This document shows, piece by piece, positions 17,178 through 27,244 of a stretch of 64,000 nucleotides of DNA. The notes under the pieces are model-generated. The model did not search any database. It worked only from the letters and a program-made list of their open reading frames with translations, and had not been told where the DNA came from. Positions within the stretch are counted from its first letter, which is position 1; the number at the start of each line of letters is the position of its first letter. The position numbers were made by a program, and so were the translations under genes. The stretch comes from CAIQJJ01 sp049325275 (GTDB lineage Bacteria > Chloroflexota > Anaerolineae > Anaerolineales > UBA4823), in contig JBMOLU010000033.1 in the NCBI GenBank assembly GCA_049325275.1, positions 10,965-74,964 of the forward strand. Reading direction: 5' to 3'.

Positions 17178-19040
17178 CTACTTTGCTTCGAAATGGCTCC
17201 AGGGGTAGAGCCCGGTATAGCTGATGTACCAGTAGCCGTCTAGCTTGGCCGGCAAGGTGTTCGTAAAAGCGTAGACATTACGATAGTTGGCACCGTTGAT
17301 CGTCAAGCCTGCCAGGTTCCACGAGTTGATGAAAGTGCCCAAGTTGCTGGCCTTCCAGCAGAAGGTGCCCGCACCATCGGAGACGAAGGGCGCGGTGATG
17401 AGAACGGCGTTCGCCGGCCCGCAAGGGCCAAAGGTGGGGGTTGCGGAGGGGGTAGCCGTGAGCGTCCGTGTAGGGCTGGCTGTGGGTGTAGCCGTTAAAC
17501 TGGTGGTGGCAGTCGGCGTAGGCGTGTGGGAAGCGGTAGGCGTTGGGCCGTCTGTGCTGGTGGAAGTGGGCGTATTCGTCGGGCCATCTGTGCTGGTGGC
17601 CGTAGGAGTGTGGGTAGGACCGGAAGAGTACACGCTGAACTCCCAAAGCGAATACCCGTAGCTGGTCGCCCGTTGCGTGCCATACATGCGTACATAACGC
17701 CCCGATTGGTTGACCGAAATCGTATCCGTGCCGCCGTTGCCATTGTACTCGGTAAAAACATCCGTCCAGGTCGTGGCGTTATCGGAAAGTTGGATCTTAT
17801 ACTGCCTGGCGTAGGCAGCTTCCCAGATCAATTCGACCGTGCCGATGCTGTAGGTGCTGCCCAAATCGACGTAAATCCACTGCGGATCCGAGTATTGGGA
17901 TGCCCACCGGCTGCCAAGGCTGCCATCTACTGCATTGGGACCAAAATTGGTTGAGTTGGCTTCTGTCGAAGAAACCGTAACCGGCTTGTTGAATGAAACC
18001 AGGTTCGGAGGTACCTGGGTGGGCGTTGGGCTAGGCTCAACCGCCTCCAACCAGGCCGGGCGCACGGCAATATTCTTGATGCTGTGGGGGTCCGTGACCG
18101 CGACTTCCAGCCCCCAGCCATGCAGTGTGTTGTACGTGCCATCGGTGGTCATGTCCAGGAAGGTCTGGGGGGTATTTCCCGGACCCCATGACCAGGGGAA
18201 GTAACCGATCTCATTCAGGTGGGCCTGCTGGATAATCAGCTTATACGGGATCTTGCCGCCGCTGGAAGTATCCCACTGGTGGCCGAATTCCCCAATCATG
18301 AGCGGCAGGTTCATATTGACCGACTGGGCGATTTCATCGATGACGCGCTGATCCGTGAAGCCCCACATATAAGGCCACCACATGTGGACGCTAAACATCA
18401 GGTTGTGATCCGGGTCGTTCTGAATCAGGGTAGGCCCGGTGGCTTGTAAAATGTCGATGTCCTTGCCCCATCCGGCACCATCAATCACCAGGGGGACATG
18501 GATACCGGCGTTTCGCATCCTCGTTACGGCGGTTGTGTACCCCGCAAGAAAATCAGCCTGCGACACATTTTGGCCAACTTCGTTGCCAATATTGACGAGC
18601 AGGTATTCCTGATGTTTTTGGAGGACGGCGACGATATCGGATCTCGTCCAGTAATCGACCAACGACGGTAGTTTGCTCCAGTCGCCGGTCGCATCGTGCA
18701 GTTCAACCATCGGGATCATACGGTTGGCGCGGCAGTTGGTAATGGCGGTATCGAGTTGGCTGGCCGTGCCCGTGGTCAACCACTGGATTCTGACCGAATT
18801 GGCCCCGGTTTTGGCGATCTCTTGATAAGACGGCACACCATCGATGTCGGTCCAGTAGATCATGCGATTGATGCCGTACAGGATGATCTTATCGCCGTGT
18901 TTGTCGTACAGAAAGCGGCCCTGTACGTTGAGCCCGGGAGCGATGGCACGCGCATGATCGGGCGTAAACATAACGAGCTGGACAAAAATAGCCAGCAATA
19001 ACGCTGTCAGGCCAAGCCTTAAAAGTATTTTTGCTTTCAT
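17178..19040 (-). CDS. Secreted GH5-type glycoside hydrolase with F5/8C domain and C-terminal binding module
   Basis: 620 residues. Residues 1-33 are a signal peptide. About 35-345 form a (beta/alpha)8 GH5 domain: NSVRIQW near 81, the acid/base E154 in VNIGNEVGQ, and the nucleophile E251 in LMIGEFGHQW. The sequence style resembles mannanase-type GH5 members, so endo-hydrolysis of beta-mannan or a related glucan outside the cell is the likely role. Residues about 365-490 form an F5/8 type C (discoidin-like) carbohydrate-binding domain (NAVDGSLGSRWASQY). A Thr/Pro linker of about 60 residues leads to a C-terminal module of about 80 residues (CWKASNLGTFINSWNLAGL) that I take to be another polysaccharide-binding unit. 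It is divergent from a large NB-ARC/TPR regulator. Confidence 0.85.
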   Translation of the reverse strand: MKAKILLRLGLTALLLAIFVQLVMFTPDHARAIAPGLNVQGRFLYDKHGDKIILYGINRMIYWTDIDGVPSYQEIAKTGANSVRIQWLTTGTASQLDTAITNCRANRMIPMVELHDATGDWSKLPSLVDYWTRSDIVAVLQKHQEYLLVNIGNEVGQNVSQADFLAGYTTAVTRMRNAGIHVPLVIDGAGWGKDIDILQATGPTLIQNDPDHNLMFSVHMWWPYMWGFTDQRVIDEIAQSVNMNLPLMIGEFGHQWDTSSGGKIPYKLIIQQAHLNEIGYFPWSWGPGNTPQTFLDMTTDGTYNTLHGWGLEVAVTDPHSIKNIAVRPAWLEAVEPSPTPTQVPPNLVSFNKPVTVSSTEANSTNFGPNAVDGSLGSRWASQYSDPQWIYVDLGSTYSIGTVELIWEAAYARQYKIQLSDNATTWTDVFTEYNGNGGTDTISVNQSGRYVRMYGTQRATSYGYSLWEFSVYSSGPTHTPTATSTDGPTNTPTSTSTDGPTPTASHTPTPTATTSLTATPTASPTRTLTATPSATPTFGPCGPANAVLITAPFVSDGAGTFCWKASNLGTFINSWNLAGLTINGANYRNVYAFTNTLPAKLDGYWYISYTGLYPWSHFEAK

Positions 19041-19364
19041 TATCTTCTCCTTAAGTATGTGGTGGTATATCGGACCAGGTCACCGGAAGAGGCCGGCGTA
19101 AAAAACACCACCGTCCTTAACTTTTTCGGGCAACCGGTTTTGTTACTACCATTGTAGAAGAAGATGTCTTTCGCTCAGTATATTTATACTGCTACGTTTG
19201 CTATCAACATACTTTTATTTTGCTACATTTCCCGCCGAAGTTGGCGGACCGCTTTTGCGATCAGCGCCTAACCCACACACTCTGGTAGAAAAAGTACGGC
19301 GCACAAGTGTGCAAGTCAAGAATGGGTTTAGGACCGTGCCGCTTTGCGGCTTAGGAGATGACGC
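19041..19364. promoter_or_regulatory. Divergent regulatory region between GH5 and NB-ARC/TPR regulator
   Basis: 324 bases, AT-rich in the middle. CAGTATA and TATACTG (19176-19191) form a palindrome with a two-base centre, a good operator candidate placed between the two divergent genes. AGGAG at 19352-19356 serves the ATG at 19365. A 36-base stretch at 19315-19350 resembles one at 31462-31497. Confidence 0.5.
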
Positions 19365-21899
19365 ATGGACGTCCAGTTTGACGAAACCCGCTTGAAAGCG
19401 TTGCTGCGACTGCCACGGTTTCCGCCCCGCTTCTTGCAGCAAGAACCGTGGCAGTCGTGGATTCGTACACACGGTGATTTGCAAGGCATATATGCCTATT
19501 TGCGTACCTGCCCGCTCGCTTCCGCACAAAAAGAACTGTTAGAACTGCTGCTAACGCATCAATATTCTCATGTGCAAGACTATGCAGATGCCTTAGGCAT
19601 TAGCGTGCCGACTTACTTTTCTCGCTTGCGGCAACTGGTTCCAGATTTGCTGACGCATCTCAACCACTGGGAAAGCGCATCGCTAGCTTCTCCTCGCCCT
19701 GCGCCCTGGCATGCCGGGCTACCAGCCCCCCTGACATCTTTTATCGGCGCTGGAAGTCTGATCAAAAAAGTTTGCGGCATGCTGCGTAACCCGGCCATCC
19801 GGCTGGTTACACTGACCGGGCCAGGAGGCGTTGGCAAAACCCGTCTGGGCTTGCAGGCGGCCACGCAAATCCAGGCCGAGTTTCCTGACGGCGTATGCTA
19901 TGTTTCTCTCGAGCACCTCAAAAGCCCCGAAGAAGTCGCGCAGCGCCTTGCACAGGCTTTGGGAATTAAAGAAAACAACAATCAACCCATCCATGACCTC
20001 TTGCTGTACCGGCTGCGTGACACCGAAACGCTCCTGCTTTTCGACAATTTCGAACAGGTCAGTGCCGCTGCATCGCTCGTCACCACGCTTCTCATGTCTG
20101 CGTACAAAGTGAAAGCACTGGTGACCAGCCAATCGCCGCTGCGCGTATATGGAGAGCACGAATGCCGTGTCAGCCCCTTGGCGTTCCCCGATCCCACACA
20201 CAAAATTCCCTGCACCCGGTTGATGCGTTTCGATGCTGTTCGCCTGTTCGTCGAACGCGCCCGTGCGGTTCAAACGGACTTCGAGTTGACGGACGGGAAC
20301 GCCGCAGCAATTTCGGGCATTTGCGCTGAACTGGATGGCCTCCCACTCGCTATCGAATTGGCTGCAGCCCGGATGCAGATGTACTCCCCCGAACAAATCC
20401 TTTCCTTGCTGATCAAAGACCGCTTCGAAGTGCTCACAAACGGGCCACTGGACGTACCCGCCCGCCACCGCACGCTACGGGCTACCCTGGACTGGACCTA
20501 TCAGCTGCTGGATGATGCAGAACGCTGCTTGTTTCGCCGTCTGGCCATCTTCGAGAACGGGTTTGCGCTCGAGGCAGCGGCCGCCATAGACGCGGCGACA
20601 CAGAGCGTGAGCGGCAGCGGTACACAAAGCGTGATCGATCGCCTGTTGCAAAAAAGCCTGCTGCACACAGACACGACGAGAAAAGGGGCGCGCTTTTTCA
20701 TGCTGCAAACGGTGCGAAAGTACGCTCTCGAATGCCTGAACAATGGTGGTGAATGGGAAGAAACTTCGCGCGCACACGCCGATTACTTTTCCTGCTGGGT
20801 CGAAACATCGCATGCCAGGTTGGACTATCTCCAAGAGGCGGCGTGGATCCACTGTTTGAACTTCGAGAACGACAACCTGCGCGTTGCGTTTCGATGGCTC
20901 ATCGATCAGAACAATGTGGAGCAGGCGCTACGCCTTGCAGAAACCCTGTTGCGCTACTGGAAATTCCCCGTTCACCAGCAGGAAATTGCCTGGAGCGGGC
21001 TGTTGCTCGAGAAGAGCCATGGCCTTGCTTCACCCACGCGCATAGACGTCTTAATCCGCATGGGCTGGATATACTACGAGCGCATGACGCTGGAATATGC
21101 CGCCAAATTTTTCGATGAGGCGCTTACCCTGGCACGCCGCTCAAAAGACACGAACAGGGTCAGCGCAGCTTTGCACGGTACAGGAGAGATTGCCCAGGCA
21201 CGCGGGGACCACAGCACTGCACTGGCCATGTACCAGGAAAGCCTCGCTTTGTCACAAGCGCTGGCAGATCCCGTGGGGATTGGATGGTCCATGTCTCATA
21301 TCGCCAACATGGCCTCCATCAACCTGGAAATAGACTACGCCATCACCCTGCTCGAAGAATGCCTGGTAATATTCCAACACAGCGGAGACGCGCAGGGCAT
21401 TCTGGTAACAAAGCTCAATTTGGGGCGGATGCTGCTGGAGCGCTCGGAATTTTCCAGGGCGACGGCCTTGTTCGACGAAGCCCTGGAACTGACGTTCAAG
21501 ATGGAGAAGCAAAGCGAAAAAAGCCGTGCGCTGTTCAGTCTCGGGCTGACAGCCTTCAAACAAAAACGGATCGAAACAGCAAAGCAACTGTTCCGAAACG
21601 GCCTGGAGGCAGCTACAGAGCAAGGGATACTGCGAGGCTTGCTAGATTTTATCGAAGGGCTCATGAGTGTCTCTATCGAACAAGGAGAGAGACAGCGGGC
21701 AGCCGTACTGGCCGGCGCCCTACACCATCAGCGGCAAGTGATGAATTTGCCCATCCATCCAATCGACCAGCCGGGGCATGAATACCTGCTCGCCCGCTTG
21801 CGCCAAAACATCGAAGAAAGCAGCTTCATCAAAAGATTCCAAGAAGGCATGACCTATTCTTTGGAGCAACTCATACAGGTTGCCCTGCACAGCATATAA
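19365..21899 (+). CDS. NB-ARC/AAA-TPR transcriptional regulator
   Basis: 844 residues. The N-terminus (about 55-100) has a helix-turn-helix-like stretch (DYADALGISVPTYFSRLRQL). A STAND-type NTPase follows: Walker A GPGGVGKT at 152-159, Walker B LLLFDNFEQ, and the GLPLAIELAAARMQMYS motif that marks the winged-helix end of NB-ARC regulators. From about 510 to the end there are TPR repeats (ALHGTGEIAQARGDHSTALA and others). Such proteins couple ligand or partner sensing by the TPRs to nucleotide-dependent oligomerisation and DNA binding. There is no BTAD domain, unlike the regulator at 34635-38171. Its position facing the GH5 gene suggests local control of that gene; this is inference. Confidence 0.85.
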   Translation: MDVQFDETRLKALLRLPRFPPRFLQQEPWQSWIRTHGDLQGIYAYLRTCPLASAQKELLELLLTHQYSHVQDYADALGISVPTYFSRLRQLVPDLLTHLNHWESASLASPRPAPWHAGLPAPLTSFIGAGSLIKKVCGMLRNPAIRLVTLTGPGGVGKTRLGLQAATQIQAEFPDGVCYVSLEHLKSPEEVAQRLAQALGIKENNNQPIHDLLLYRLRDTETLLLFDNFEQVSAAASLVTTLLMSAYKVKALVTSQSPLRVYGEHECRVSPLAFPDPTHKIPCTRLMRFDAVRLFVERARAVQTDFELTDGNAAAISGICAELDGLPLAIELAAARMQMYSPEQILSLLIKDRFEVLTNGPLDVPARHRTLRATLDWTYQLLDDAERCLFRRLAIFENGFALEAAAAIDAATQSVSGSGTQSVIDRLLQKSLLHTDTTRKGARFFMLQTVRKYALECLNNGGEWEETSRAHADYFSCWVETSHARLDYLQEAAWIHCLNFENDNLRVAFRWLIDQNNVEQALRLAETLLRYWKFPVHQQEIAWSGLLLEKSHGLASPTRIDVLIRMGWIYYERMTLEYAAKFFDEALTLARRSKDTNRVSAALHGTGEIAQARGDHSTALAMYQESLALSQALADPVGIGWSMSHIANMASINLEIDYAITLLEECLVIFQHSGDAQGILVTKLNLGRMLLERSEFSRATALFDEALELTFKMEKQSEKSRALFSLGLTAFKQKRIETAKQLFRNGLEAATEQGILRGLLDFIEGLMSVSIEQGERQRAAVLAGALHHQRQVMNLPIHPIDQPGHEYLLARLRQNIEESSFIKRFQEGMTYSLEQLIQVALHSI

Positions 21900-21934
21900 C
21901 GGCCCGCAGGTGCTGCCTGAGTGCACGTAGCTGC

Positions 21935-22858
21935 CTACGCGCCAGAATCGAGCCGCTGAACCAAATGGTCGTAGAAGCCTTCCAAATCGCGCCAATTCAG
22001 GGCAGCCGATACTTCATCTCCATCTGGATCGATAACGGTCAGGCCGTTTTCGGTCACCCGCAGGCGAATTTTCTCCATTTCGAGCAGGTCTGTGCTGTAG
22101 GCCAGGTAGACGGCGACAGTATCGAACAAGACCGATGACTTTATCTCTTCAAAGTCCACGTCCATCCAGGTGACGAGTTTTGCCCATATTCGGTAGTTTT
22201 CAATAAGCGCTTTGAGTGCCGGACGGGGTGAGTTCAATATCTGCCGGTAACGTGCGCCGTCCAGCACCACGGTTCCGCAGGTGTCCAACGGCGTGATGAT
22301 CTTTTCCAACCAGGGCGCTGCAAAGACCTTGCGCAGCGCGGGAACGTCGTACACGACGTTCGCCTCGGGCACGGCCCCCGCCTGGCCGCCGTAGCCAATG
22401 TGAACGCTGCCCTGCATACCCACAAAGCGGCATTTCGGCGCAATACCCGGTTCGAGTTCCAGGGCGCGCGCAATATTGGTCGTGATGCCGATGGAAACAA
22501 GGGTAACAGGCTGCGAGGCGTTGCGAATCACGTCGATCATCGCTTCGACACCATTTTTGTGAATCACACCCGGGTAGGCGGCCACATCGAAACCCGCCAA
22601 CCAGGGATGTTGAAACCTTTGCGAGCCTTGGCCAGGCTCCGGGTTGGAATCGCCCAGGCCGATTCCAATCGGGACGTCCGTCCGCCCGGCAACCTGCAAG
22701 AACCTGGCAGCCAGGTGAGCGCGGTAAACGGTGTCGCCGTTGACGGTGGTAACCAGGAGTGGATCGAGTTCCGGGCAGTTGAGCAGCATGGCCAACGCCC
22801 AGGTGTCGTCGATGTCGGTGCCAATATCGGTGTCGAGAATCACGGGGATTTTATCCAT
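21935..22858 (-). CDS. Inosine-uridine type nucleoside hydrolase
   Basis: 307 residues from the ATG at 22858 (MDKIPVILDTDIGTDIDDTW); the open frame extends further upstream inside the neighbouring gene but without family sequence. D9-T-D11-I-G-T-D15-I-D17 is the calcium-binding DTDxGxDDD-type motif of the family, and VTTVNGDT near 40 is the second conserved block. The enzyme would hydrolyse an N-ribosidic bond to free ribose and a base; members in sugar operons can act on other ribosides. It is the last gene of the operon and overlaps the GH140-like gene by eight bases. It is cytosolic, with no signal peptide. The substrate is unknown. Confidence 0.87.
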   Translation of the reverse strand: MDKIPVILDTDIGTDIDDTWALAMLLNCPELDPLLVTTVNGDTVYRAHLAARFLQVAGRTDVPIGIGLGDSNPEPGQGSQRFQHPWLAGFDVAAYPGVIHKNGVEAMIDVIRNASQPVTLVSIGITTNIARALELEPGIAPKCRFVGMQGSVHIGYGGQAGAVPEANVVYDVPALRKVFAAPWLEKIITPLDTCGTVVLDGARYRQILNSPRPALKALIENYRIWAKLVTWMDVDFEEIKSSVLFDTVAVYLAYSTDLLEMEKIRLRVTENGLTVIDPDGDEVSAALNWRDLEGFYDHLVQRLDSGA

Positions 22859-24182
22859 CGATAGCATCCAGTACGAGTACCCAGTCCGGCCCGGCGATAG
22901 GGGATGTGAAGGAAGTGATTTCGTTGGAGCGCTCGCCCACCGCATGGTACGAACCGTTACGCGGATCGTACCACTGCGCCTTTACCGCCTTCTCGAACGA
23001 GCGCAAATCCACCGACAAGGTCTGTTCCGCTTGCGGGAAGTAAACCAGTGCGTAACGCCATCCGCTGTCGCGCGTGGCAATCGGATGCGCCGCCCGCAAG
23101 GGATGGAAGTGCTCTTTGTTATCCGGTTTTGGAATCGCTGGCAAGCCAGGCAGCATGTCAGGAGCCGGGACACGGCTCAAGTAAGGGCGTGAAAGCATCA
23201 GATTCTTGAGATGAATCATCTGGGCTGCGCCGGGCCGGTAAATGGCCTCTTGCCAGGCGGGCACGGGGAAATTGACCGGTTTGTGGCCGTCTGACCAGAA
23301 CTGCCAGACGGCGTGGTGCCCATACGTGTGCCCGCAGGCCCCGGCAAAAACAGCGCGATAGGCTTGCTTGCGCACGTCATAGGCCGTGTAACGGCCCAAG
23401 TCGGGCTGCCAGCTGCGGAAGAAGGGATCGATCGGATGATCCTCATAACACGGCTCGCCATCCAGCACCGGTTTGGCAGGCTGACGCTCGTAGTCCGAGC
23501 GAATCATCTCCCAGTTGGGTGCGTCCAACAACACATGAGCAGACTGCCACATGTTCATATCTAGCCAGTCGGCATCGTGCAGCCAGGCTGACGAACTGGT
23601 TCCACCCCAGGGATGATAGCTAAACAGCGGGCGCCATCCCAGCCCTTCGATAATCCCTTGCGCCATCGCTCCCCAAAGGTCTTCATACCCCTTTGCCGGC
23701 CGGTCACCGCCCAAAATCCACAAAATATTGGTATCGTCTCGATAGCGCTGCCCCAGGAATTTGCCATAAACGCGGGCGTTATCGACATCGAAAATCGCCG
23801 GCCCGTTGCCCCACAACTCGCCATTGACCTTGTCGCCCCAGGTGGGTAACAGGCCGACATACAGACCCTTTTCAGCCGCCAGGCGGACAATTTCGTCTAC
23901 GTAGCGGAAATAAAAGGCATTCGGCCGCGCCGGGTCGTCACCGGCCAGAGGAATGTGACCGTTGGCATTGGGTGTATGCAGGCCATCGAGTTCGGCCAGA
24001 ATGACGGCTTCAATCACGTTGAAGCCCTGTTTGCGCCTGGTTTCGAGATAGTGCTCGGCATCGACGCGGTTCAAGCGATGGAAGAGTTCCCAGGCAGTAT
24101 CGGCAAGCCAGAAAAACGGCTGCCCGCTCCTGGTAACAAGAAAACGCCCACTTGGATCGGGATGGATAGGCTCAAGAGACAT
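22851..24182 (-). CDS. GH140-like (DUF4038) glycoside hydrolase
   Basis: 443 residues with a (beta/alpha)8 layout: GRFLVTRSGQPFFWLADTAW at the start, FNVIEAVILAELDG, YRDDTNILWILGGDR, and VLDGEPCYED, which are the landmarks of the DUF4038/apiosidase-like family. The D in ILGGDR and the E in DGEPCYE are the probable catalytic acids by family comparison. A C-terminal beta-domain of about 90 residues (YALVYFPQAEQTLSVDL) resembles the collagen-binding-like C-terminal domain of the family. No signal peptide is present, so it would act in the cytosol on imported oligosaccharide. Characterised GH140 enzymes release apiose from rhamnogalacturonan II side chains; whether that holds here is open. Confidence 0.82.
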   Translation of the reverse strand: MSLEPIHPDPSGRFLVTRSGQPFFWLADTAWELFHRLNRVDAEHYLETRRKQGFNVIEAVILAELDGLHTPNANGHIPLAGDDPARPNAFYFRYVDEIVRLAAEKGLYVGLLPTWGDKVNGELWGNGPAIFDVDNARVYGKFLGQRYRDDTNILWILGGDRPAKGYEDLWGAMAQGIIEGLGWRPLFSYHPWGGTSSSAWLHDADWLDMNMWQSAHVLLDAPNWEMIRSDYERQPAKPVLDGEPCYEDHPIDPFFRSWQPDLGRYTAYDVRKQAYRAVFAGACGHTYGHHAVWQFWSDGHKPVNFPVPAWQEAIYRPGAAQMIHLKNLMLSRPYLSRVPAPDMLPGLPAIPKPDNKEHFHPLRAAHPIATRDSGWRYALVYFPQAEQTLSVDLRSFEKAVKAQWYDPRNGSYHAVGERSNEITSFTSPIAGPDWVLVLDAIDG

Positions 24183-24304
24183 TATCGTCCAGTCCTTTCA
24201 GGAATACACCTTCATACCAGAATAGAATACCGTCGTCAACGGGATGGATACCTGCACTTCCCCCGCCCAAAGCGGAAGGACAACCATCGTTTTATACCAA
24301 ACCG

Positions 24305-25810
24305 TTAAAGCTCGTGCGAGATCGGTGCAATCGCCGGATAGACCTGGCAATAGTGTTCGAACTGCCGAGTGTAGGCTGCGTGACGTCGCTCATCAGGCTG
24401 GTAGGTCTCGATCAGTTGCAGATAACGCGCAGCCGCTTCGCGGGCAGAGGGAAACACGCCCGCGCCAACACCTGCCAACAGTGCGGCGCCAAACCCGGCA
24501 GCCTCGGTGACTGCGGGTGTCACGACGGGGATGCCGGTGATATCGGCCTTGAGTTGTAACCAGCATCTCGACTTCGCCCCACCGCCGATGGCGCGCAGCA
24601 CATCGATCTCGACGCCACCTGACTTGAGTAAATCCAGGTTCAGGCGCAGCTCATAGGTCAAGCCTTCGAGGATAGCCTTCGCAACGTCCGCCCGCGAGGT
24701 CGCAAAGGTCATGCCAAGGATGGCCGCCTTGGAAGCAGTATCGCAGGTGGGCGTGCCGCTGCCGGCAAAGTGCGGCAGGACAAGTAAGCCACTCGGGCCA
24801 AGCGGGGCACCCGCCAGGATCAAATCATACGCGTCGGCGTTTGCCCGCACGGCCTGGTAAATCTGTGGTTCACAAAAGGTGTCGCGAAACCAGCGCAAGA
24901 CCAGCCCACCACTGTGATTCAAACTCATGGCCAGAAACAGCCCCGGGACGACGTGCCGGTAGACGGAAATATTGCCTTCATACAGCGGTTCACTGACCAC
25001 GGGTGTGGGTAGCGCCACTTCGACTACTTCGGCTGTGCCGGTCGAAACCGAAGCAAGGCCGGCAGCCGTCAGGCCAACACCCAACGCGCCGCAGGCCTGA
25101 TCGTGGCCGCCGGTTACGACGATCGGCGGACGGTTCAGGCCCAAAATGGTCGTCAAATCGAGCGAGAGCATGCCAACGGGTGTACCCGAAGGCTGGACAG
25201 CGGCCAGACGGGCAACATCCAGCCCGAGGACAGCGAGAATCTCTTCGTCCCACTTGCCTCGCTCCAAATCGAACATTTGCGTACGCGAGGCCAGGCACTG
25301 GCTGACAATGGCCTGCCCGGTCATTTTGCGTATGAAAAAATCTTCAACCAACAAAAATTTGTCGGCGTTTCGCCAAATTTCGGGTTCGTTTTCCTTTACC
25401 CAGAGCAGCTTCGGCAAGGTGTTGATCGTGTGGATGGGCATACCGGTGCGCCGGAACAGGGCCTCACCGCCAAAACGCTCGCAAAGCCATTCGTTCTGCC
25501 GGCCGGTGCGGGTATCCATCCCGAGGATGGTTGCACGCAAGGGGTAACCGGCCTTGTCAACCGGGGTAACGGCTTCACCGTGCACGGAAAGCCCGATAGC
25601 AGCGATGGCGGTTGTACGGGTAACGGCAATCGTTTCATAGATGGCATCCTGCGCCAGACGCCAGACATTCTCGAGGTTTTGCTCCGCCCACTGCGGGCGA
25701 GGAAAATCGACCGGATACTCACGCGAAGCTTTCGCAAGCAGCACGCCATCCGTGTTGAAAAGCAGGGCCTTACAGCCAGTTGTGCCAATATCGAGGCCAA
25801 GAAGGTTCAT
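24305..25810 (-). CDS. FGGY-family carbohydrate kinase (xylulokinase-like)
   Basis: 501 residues, the usual family length. The N-terminal ATPase half opens MNLLGLDIGTTGCKALLFNT with the phosphate-1 loop. VTGGHDQACGALGVGL holds the catalytic-region Gly-His-Asp, and AIGGGAKSRCWLQLKADITG is the adenosine motif of the C-terminal half. The enzyme would phosphorylate a ketose or ketose-like sugar with ATP in the cytosol. It lies five bases downstream of the isomerase gene, the classic isomerase-kinase pair. The substrate could be a pentulose such as xylulose or apulose, or a deoxy-ketose; the sequence does not decide. Confidence 0.9.
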   Translation of the reverse strand: MNLLGLDIGTTGCKALLFNTDGVLLAKASREYPVDFPRPQWAEQNLENVWRLAQDAIYETIAVTRTTAIAAIGLSVHGEAVTPVDKAGYPLRATILGMDTRTGRQNEWLCERFGGEALFRRTGMPIHTINTLPKLLWVKENEPEIWRNADKFLLVEDFFIRKMTGQAIVSQCLASRTQMFDLERGKWDEEILAVLGLDVARLAAVQPSGTPVGMLSLDLTTILGLNRPPIVVTGGHDQACGALGVGLTAAGLASVSTGTAEVVEVALPTPVVSEPLYEGNISVYRHVVPGLFLAMSLNHSGGLVLRWFRDTFCEPQIYQAVRANADAYDLILAGAPLGPSGLLVLPHFAGSGTPTCDTASKAAILGMTFATSRADVAKAILEGLTYELRLNLDLLKSGGVEIDVLRAIGGGAKSRCWLQLKADITGIPVVTPAVTEAAGFGAALLAGVGAGVFPSAREAAARYLQLIETYQPDERRHAAYTRQFEHYCQVYPAIAPISHEL

Positions 25811-25815
25811 GTGAA

Positions 25816-27228
25816 TTAAGAACCGGTGTGATGGTAGACGTCCCAGCCGAAATAAGTCTCGAAGGCGTCGGCCAGGACGCCGGCGACGTGCGAGGCATTC
25901 ATGGCGCAGTGGTGTTCGAAACCGTTCTTACAGATGTAACGCATCAGTTTTTGCAACCCCGGGGTATGGATGACCGCCCGCGCCCCGAAGGTATCGAGCG
26001 TGTCATCGGTAAACTGGCCTTCGCCCACATAGGTGCGGATCAGGCCCCGGTTGTCGTCAGTGCTGATGCGGGCATAGGTCATCGGACCGGCGGGAACGCG
26101 TCCGGCAACGGCGCCGTAGGTATTTTCGGCGCCGAGGGTGGTCGCCAGGATTTCGGCATTCTTGATCTCGAGATCCGGCAGGAAACTTCTGGCCCAGTTA
26201 CCGCAATGAAACAATACACATTTATCGGGGTCGCCGCCGTAGTTATTGTTCCAATCGACCAGTGCACTCGGCGAACCGGAAGCCAGTTGCAAGGCATACA
26301 TGGAAGCCACGCCGGTGATGTCCACTTCGCAAGCGGAGGGCATCAGTTGTTCGCTCATCATGCTCATCAGCGTGCAAACGTTGATGTGGTAGTTCTGCTG
26401 GAGGGAAGTCCAACACTGAAGGGCGCTGGCCGTCAGATCGTGGGCTTCCATCCAATCGTCGATGGCCAGGCCGAGGCGTGCCATCCGTACGAGGGCAGGA
26501 GACGGCACGCTACCGTGCCTGGCATAGGCCCGGATCGATTCGAGTTTGGCCTTGAGGCGTGCATCGCCATCGGCAAGGCGGTCGGCGTTTCCCAAGATTT
26601 CGGAAAAGTCCACCGTTACCACACTGATCCCATACTGCTGGAGCATTTTCTCGCTGAAACGCATGGTGTTGAAGTTGCCCGGCCGGGCGCCGATGGCCCC
26701 GAAGCGGGCGTTTTTCAAGCCTTTGACCACCCGGCAGACCCCGGCAAACTTCGCCAAATCGGTGCGAAAGTTTTCGGTCAGCGGGTGCACGGTATGCAGA
26801 TCGGTCAGGCTATAGGCATACCCGTACTGGCGCAAGTCATTGCAGACGGAGATCTTACCGCAAAACCCGTCACGGCGGCGCTCGACCGTCAACTGGTCCA
26901 AGTCGTCGGGATAAGCCTGGACGAGGATGGGGACATGCAGCCCAGAGAGCTTGACCGTATCGGCGACACCCTTTTCGTCGCCGAAGTTGGGCAGCACGAC
27001 CAGAATGCCGTCAATGCGCCCGGCCTCTTTCTTGAACAGGTGGGCGCACGCTTTGGCATGCGCCCACGTCTCGACACCGCCCAGCTTGGTCTCGTGCTCG
27101 TCGAGAATGACCGGCTCGATAGCCATTTCCTTGAATACCTGCAAGACATCGGCGCGCGCCTCGGTGACCAGACGGTCAGGAAAGAAATCGCGGTTGCCGA
27201 CAATCACGCCCAGGGTAAGGGTTGCCAT
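25816..27228 (-). CDS. L-fucose/L-arabinose isomerase-family protein
   Basis: 470 residues. It has the three-domain layout of the family: an N-terminal Rossmann-like part (MATLTLGVIVGNRDFFPDRL, ILVVLPNFGDEKGVADTV), a middle substrate-binding part (FGAIGARPGNFNTMRFSEKM) and a C-terminal barrel (CEVDITGVASMYALQLASG, PAGPMTYARISTDD, HHCAMNASHVAGVLADAF). Family members use Mn to interconvert aldoses and ketoses; this divergent branch is often annotated only at family level. The gene is followed by the FGGY kinase, so aldose to ketose to ketose phosphate is the expected path. It is cytosolic. Confidence 0.87.
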   Translation of the reverse strand: MATLTLGVIVGNRDFFPDRLVTEARADVLQVFKEMAIEPVILDEHETKLGGVETWAHAKACAHLFKKEAGRIDGILVVLPNFGDEKGVADTVKLSGLHVPILVQAYPDDLDQLTVERRRDGFCGKISVCNDLRQYGYAYSLTDLHTVHPLTENFRTDLAKFAGVCRVVKGLKNARFGAIGARPGNFNTMRFSEKMLQQYGISVVTVDFSEILGNADRLADGDARLKAKLESIRAYARHGSVPSPALVRMARLGLAIDDWMEAHDLTASALQCWTSLQQNYHINVCTLMSMMSEQLMPSACEVDITGVASMYALQLASGSPSALVDWNNNYGGDPDKCVLFHCGNWARSFLPDLEIKNAEILATTLGAENTYGAVAGRVPAGPMTYARISTDDNRGLIRTYVGEGQFTDDTLDTFGARAVIHTPGLQKLMRYICKNGFEHHCAMNASHVAGVLADAFETYFGWDVYHHTGS

Positions 27229-27244
27229 TGTTTTTCTCCTGATT

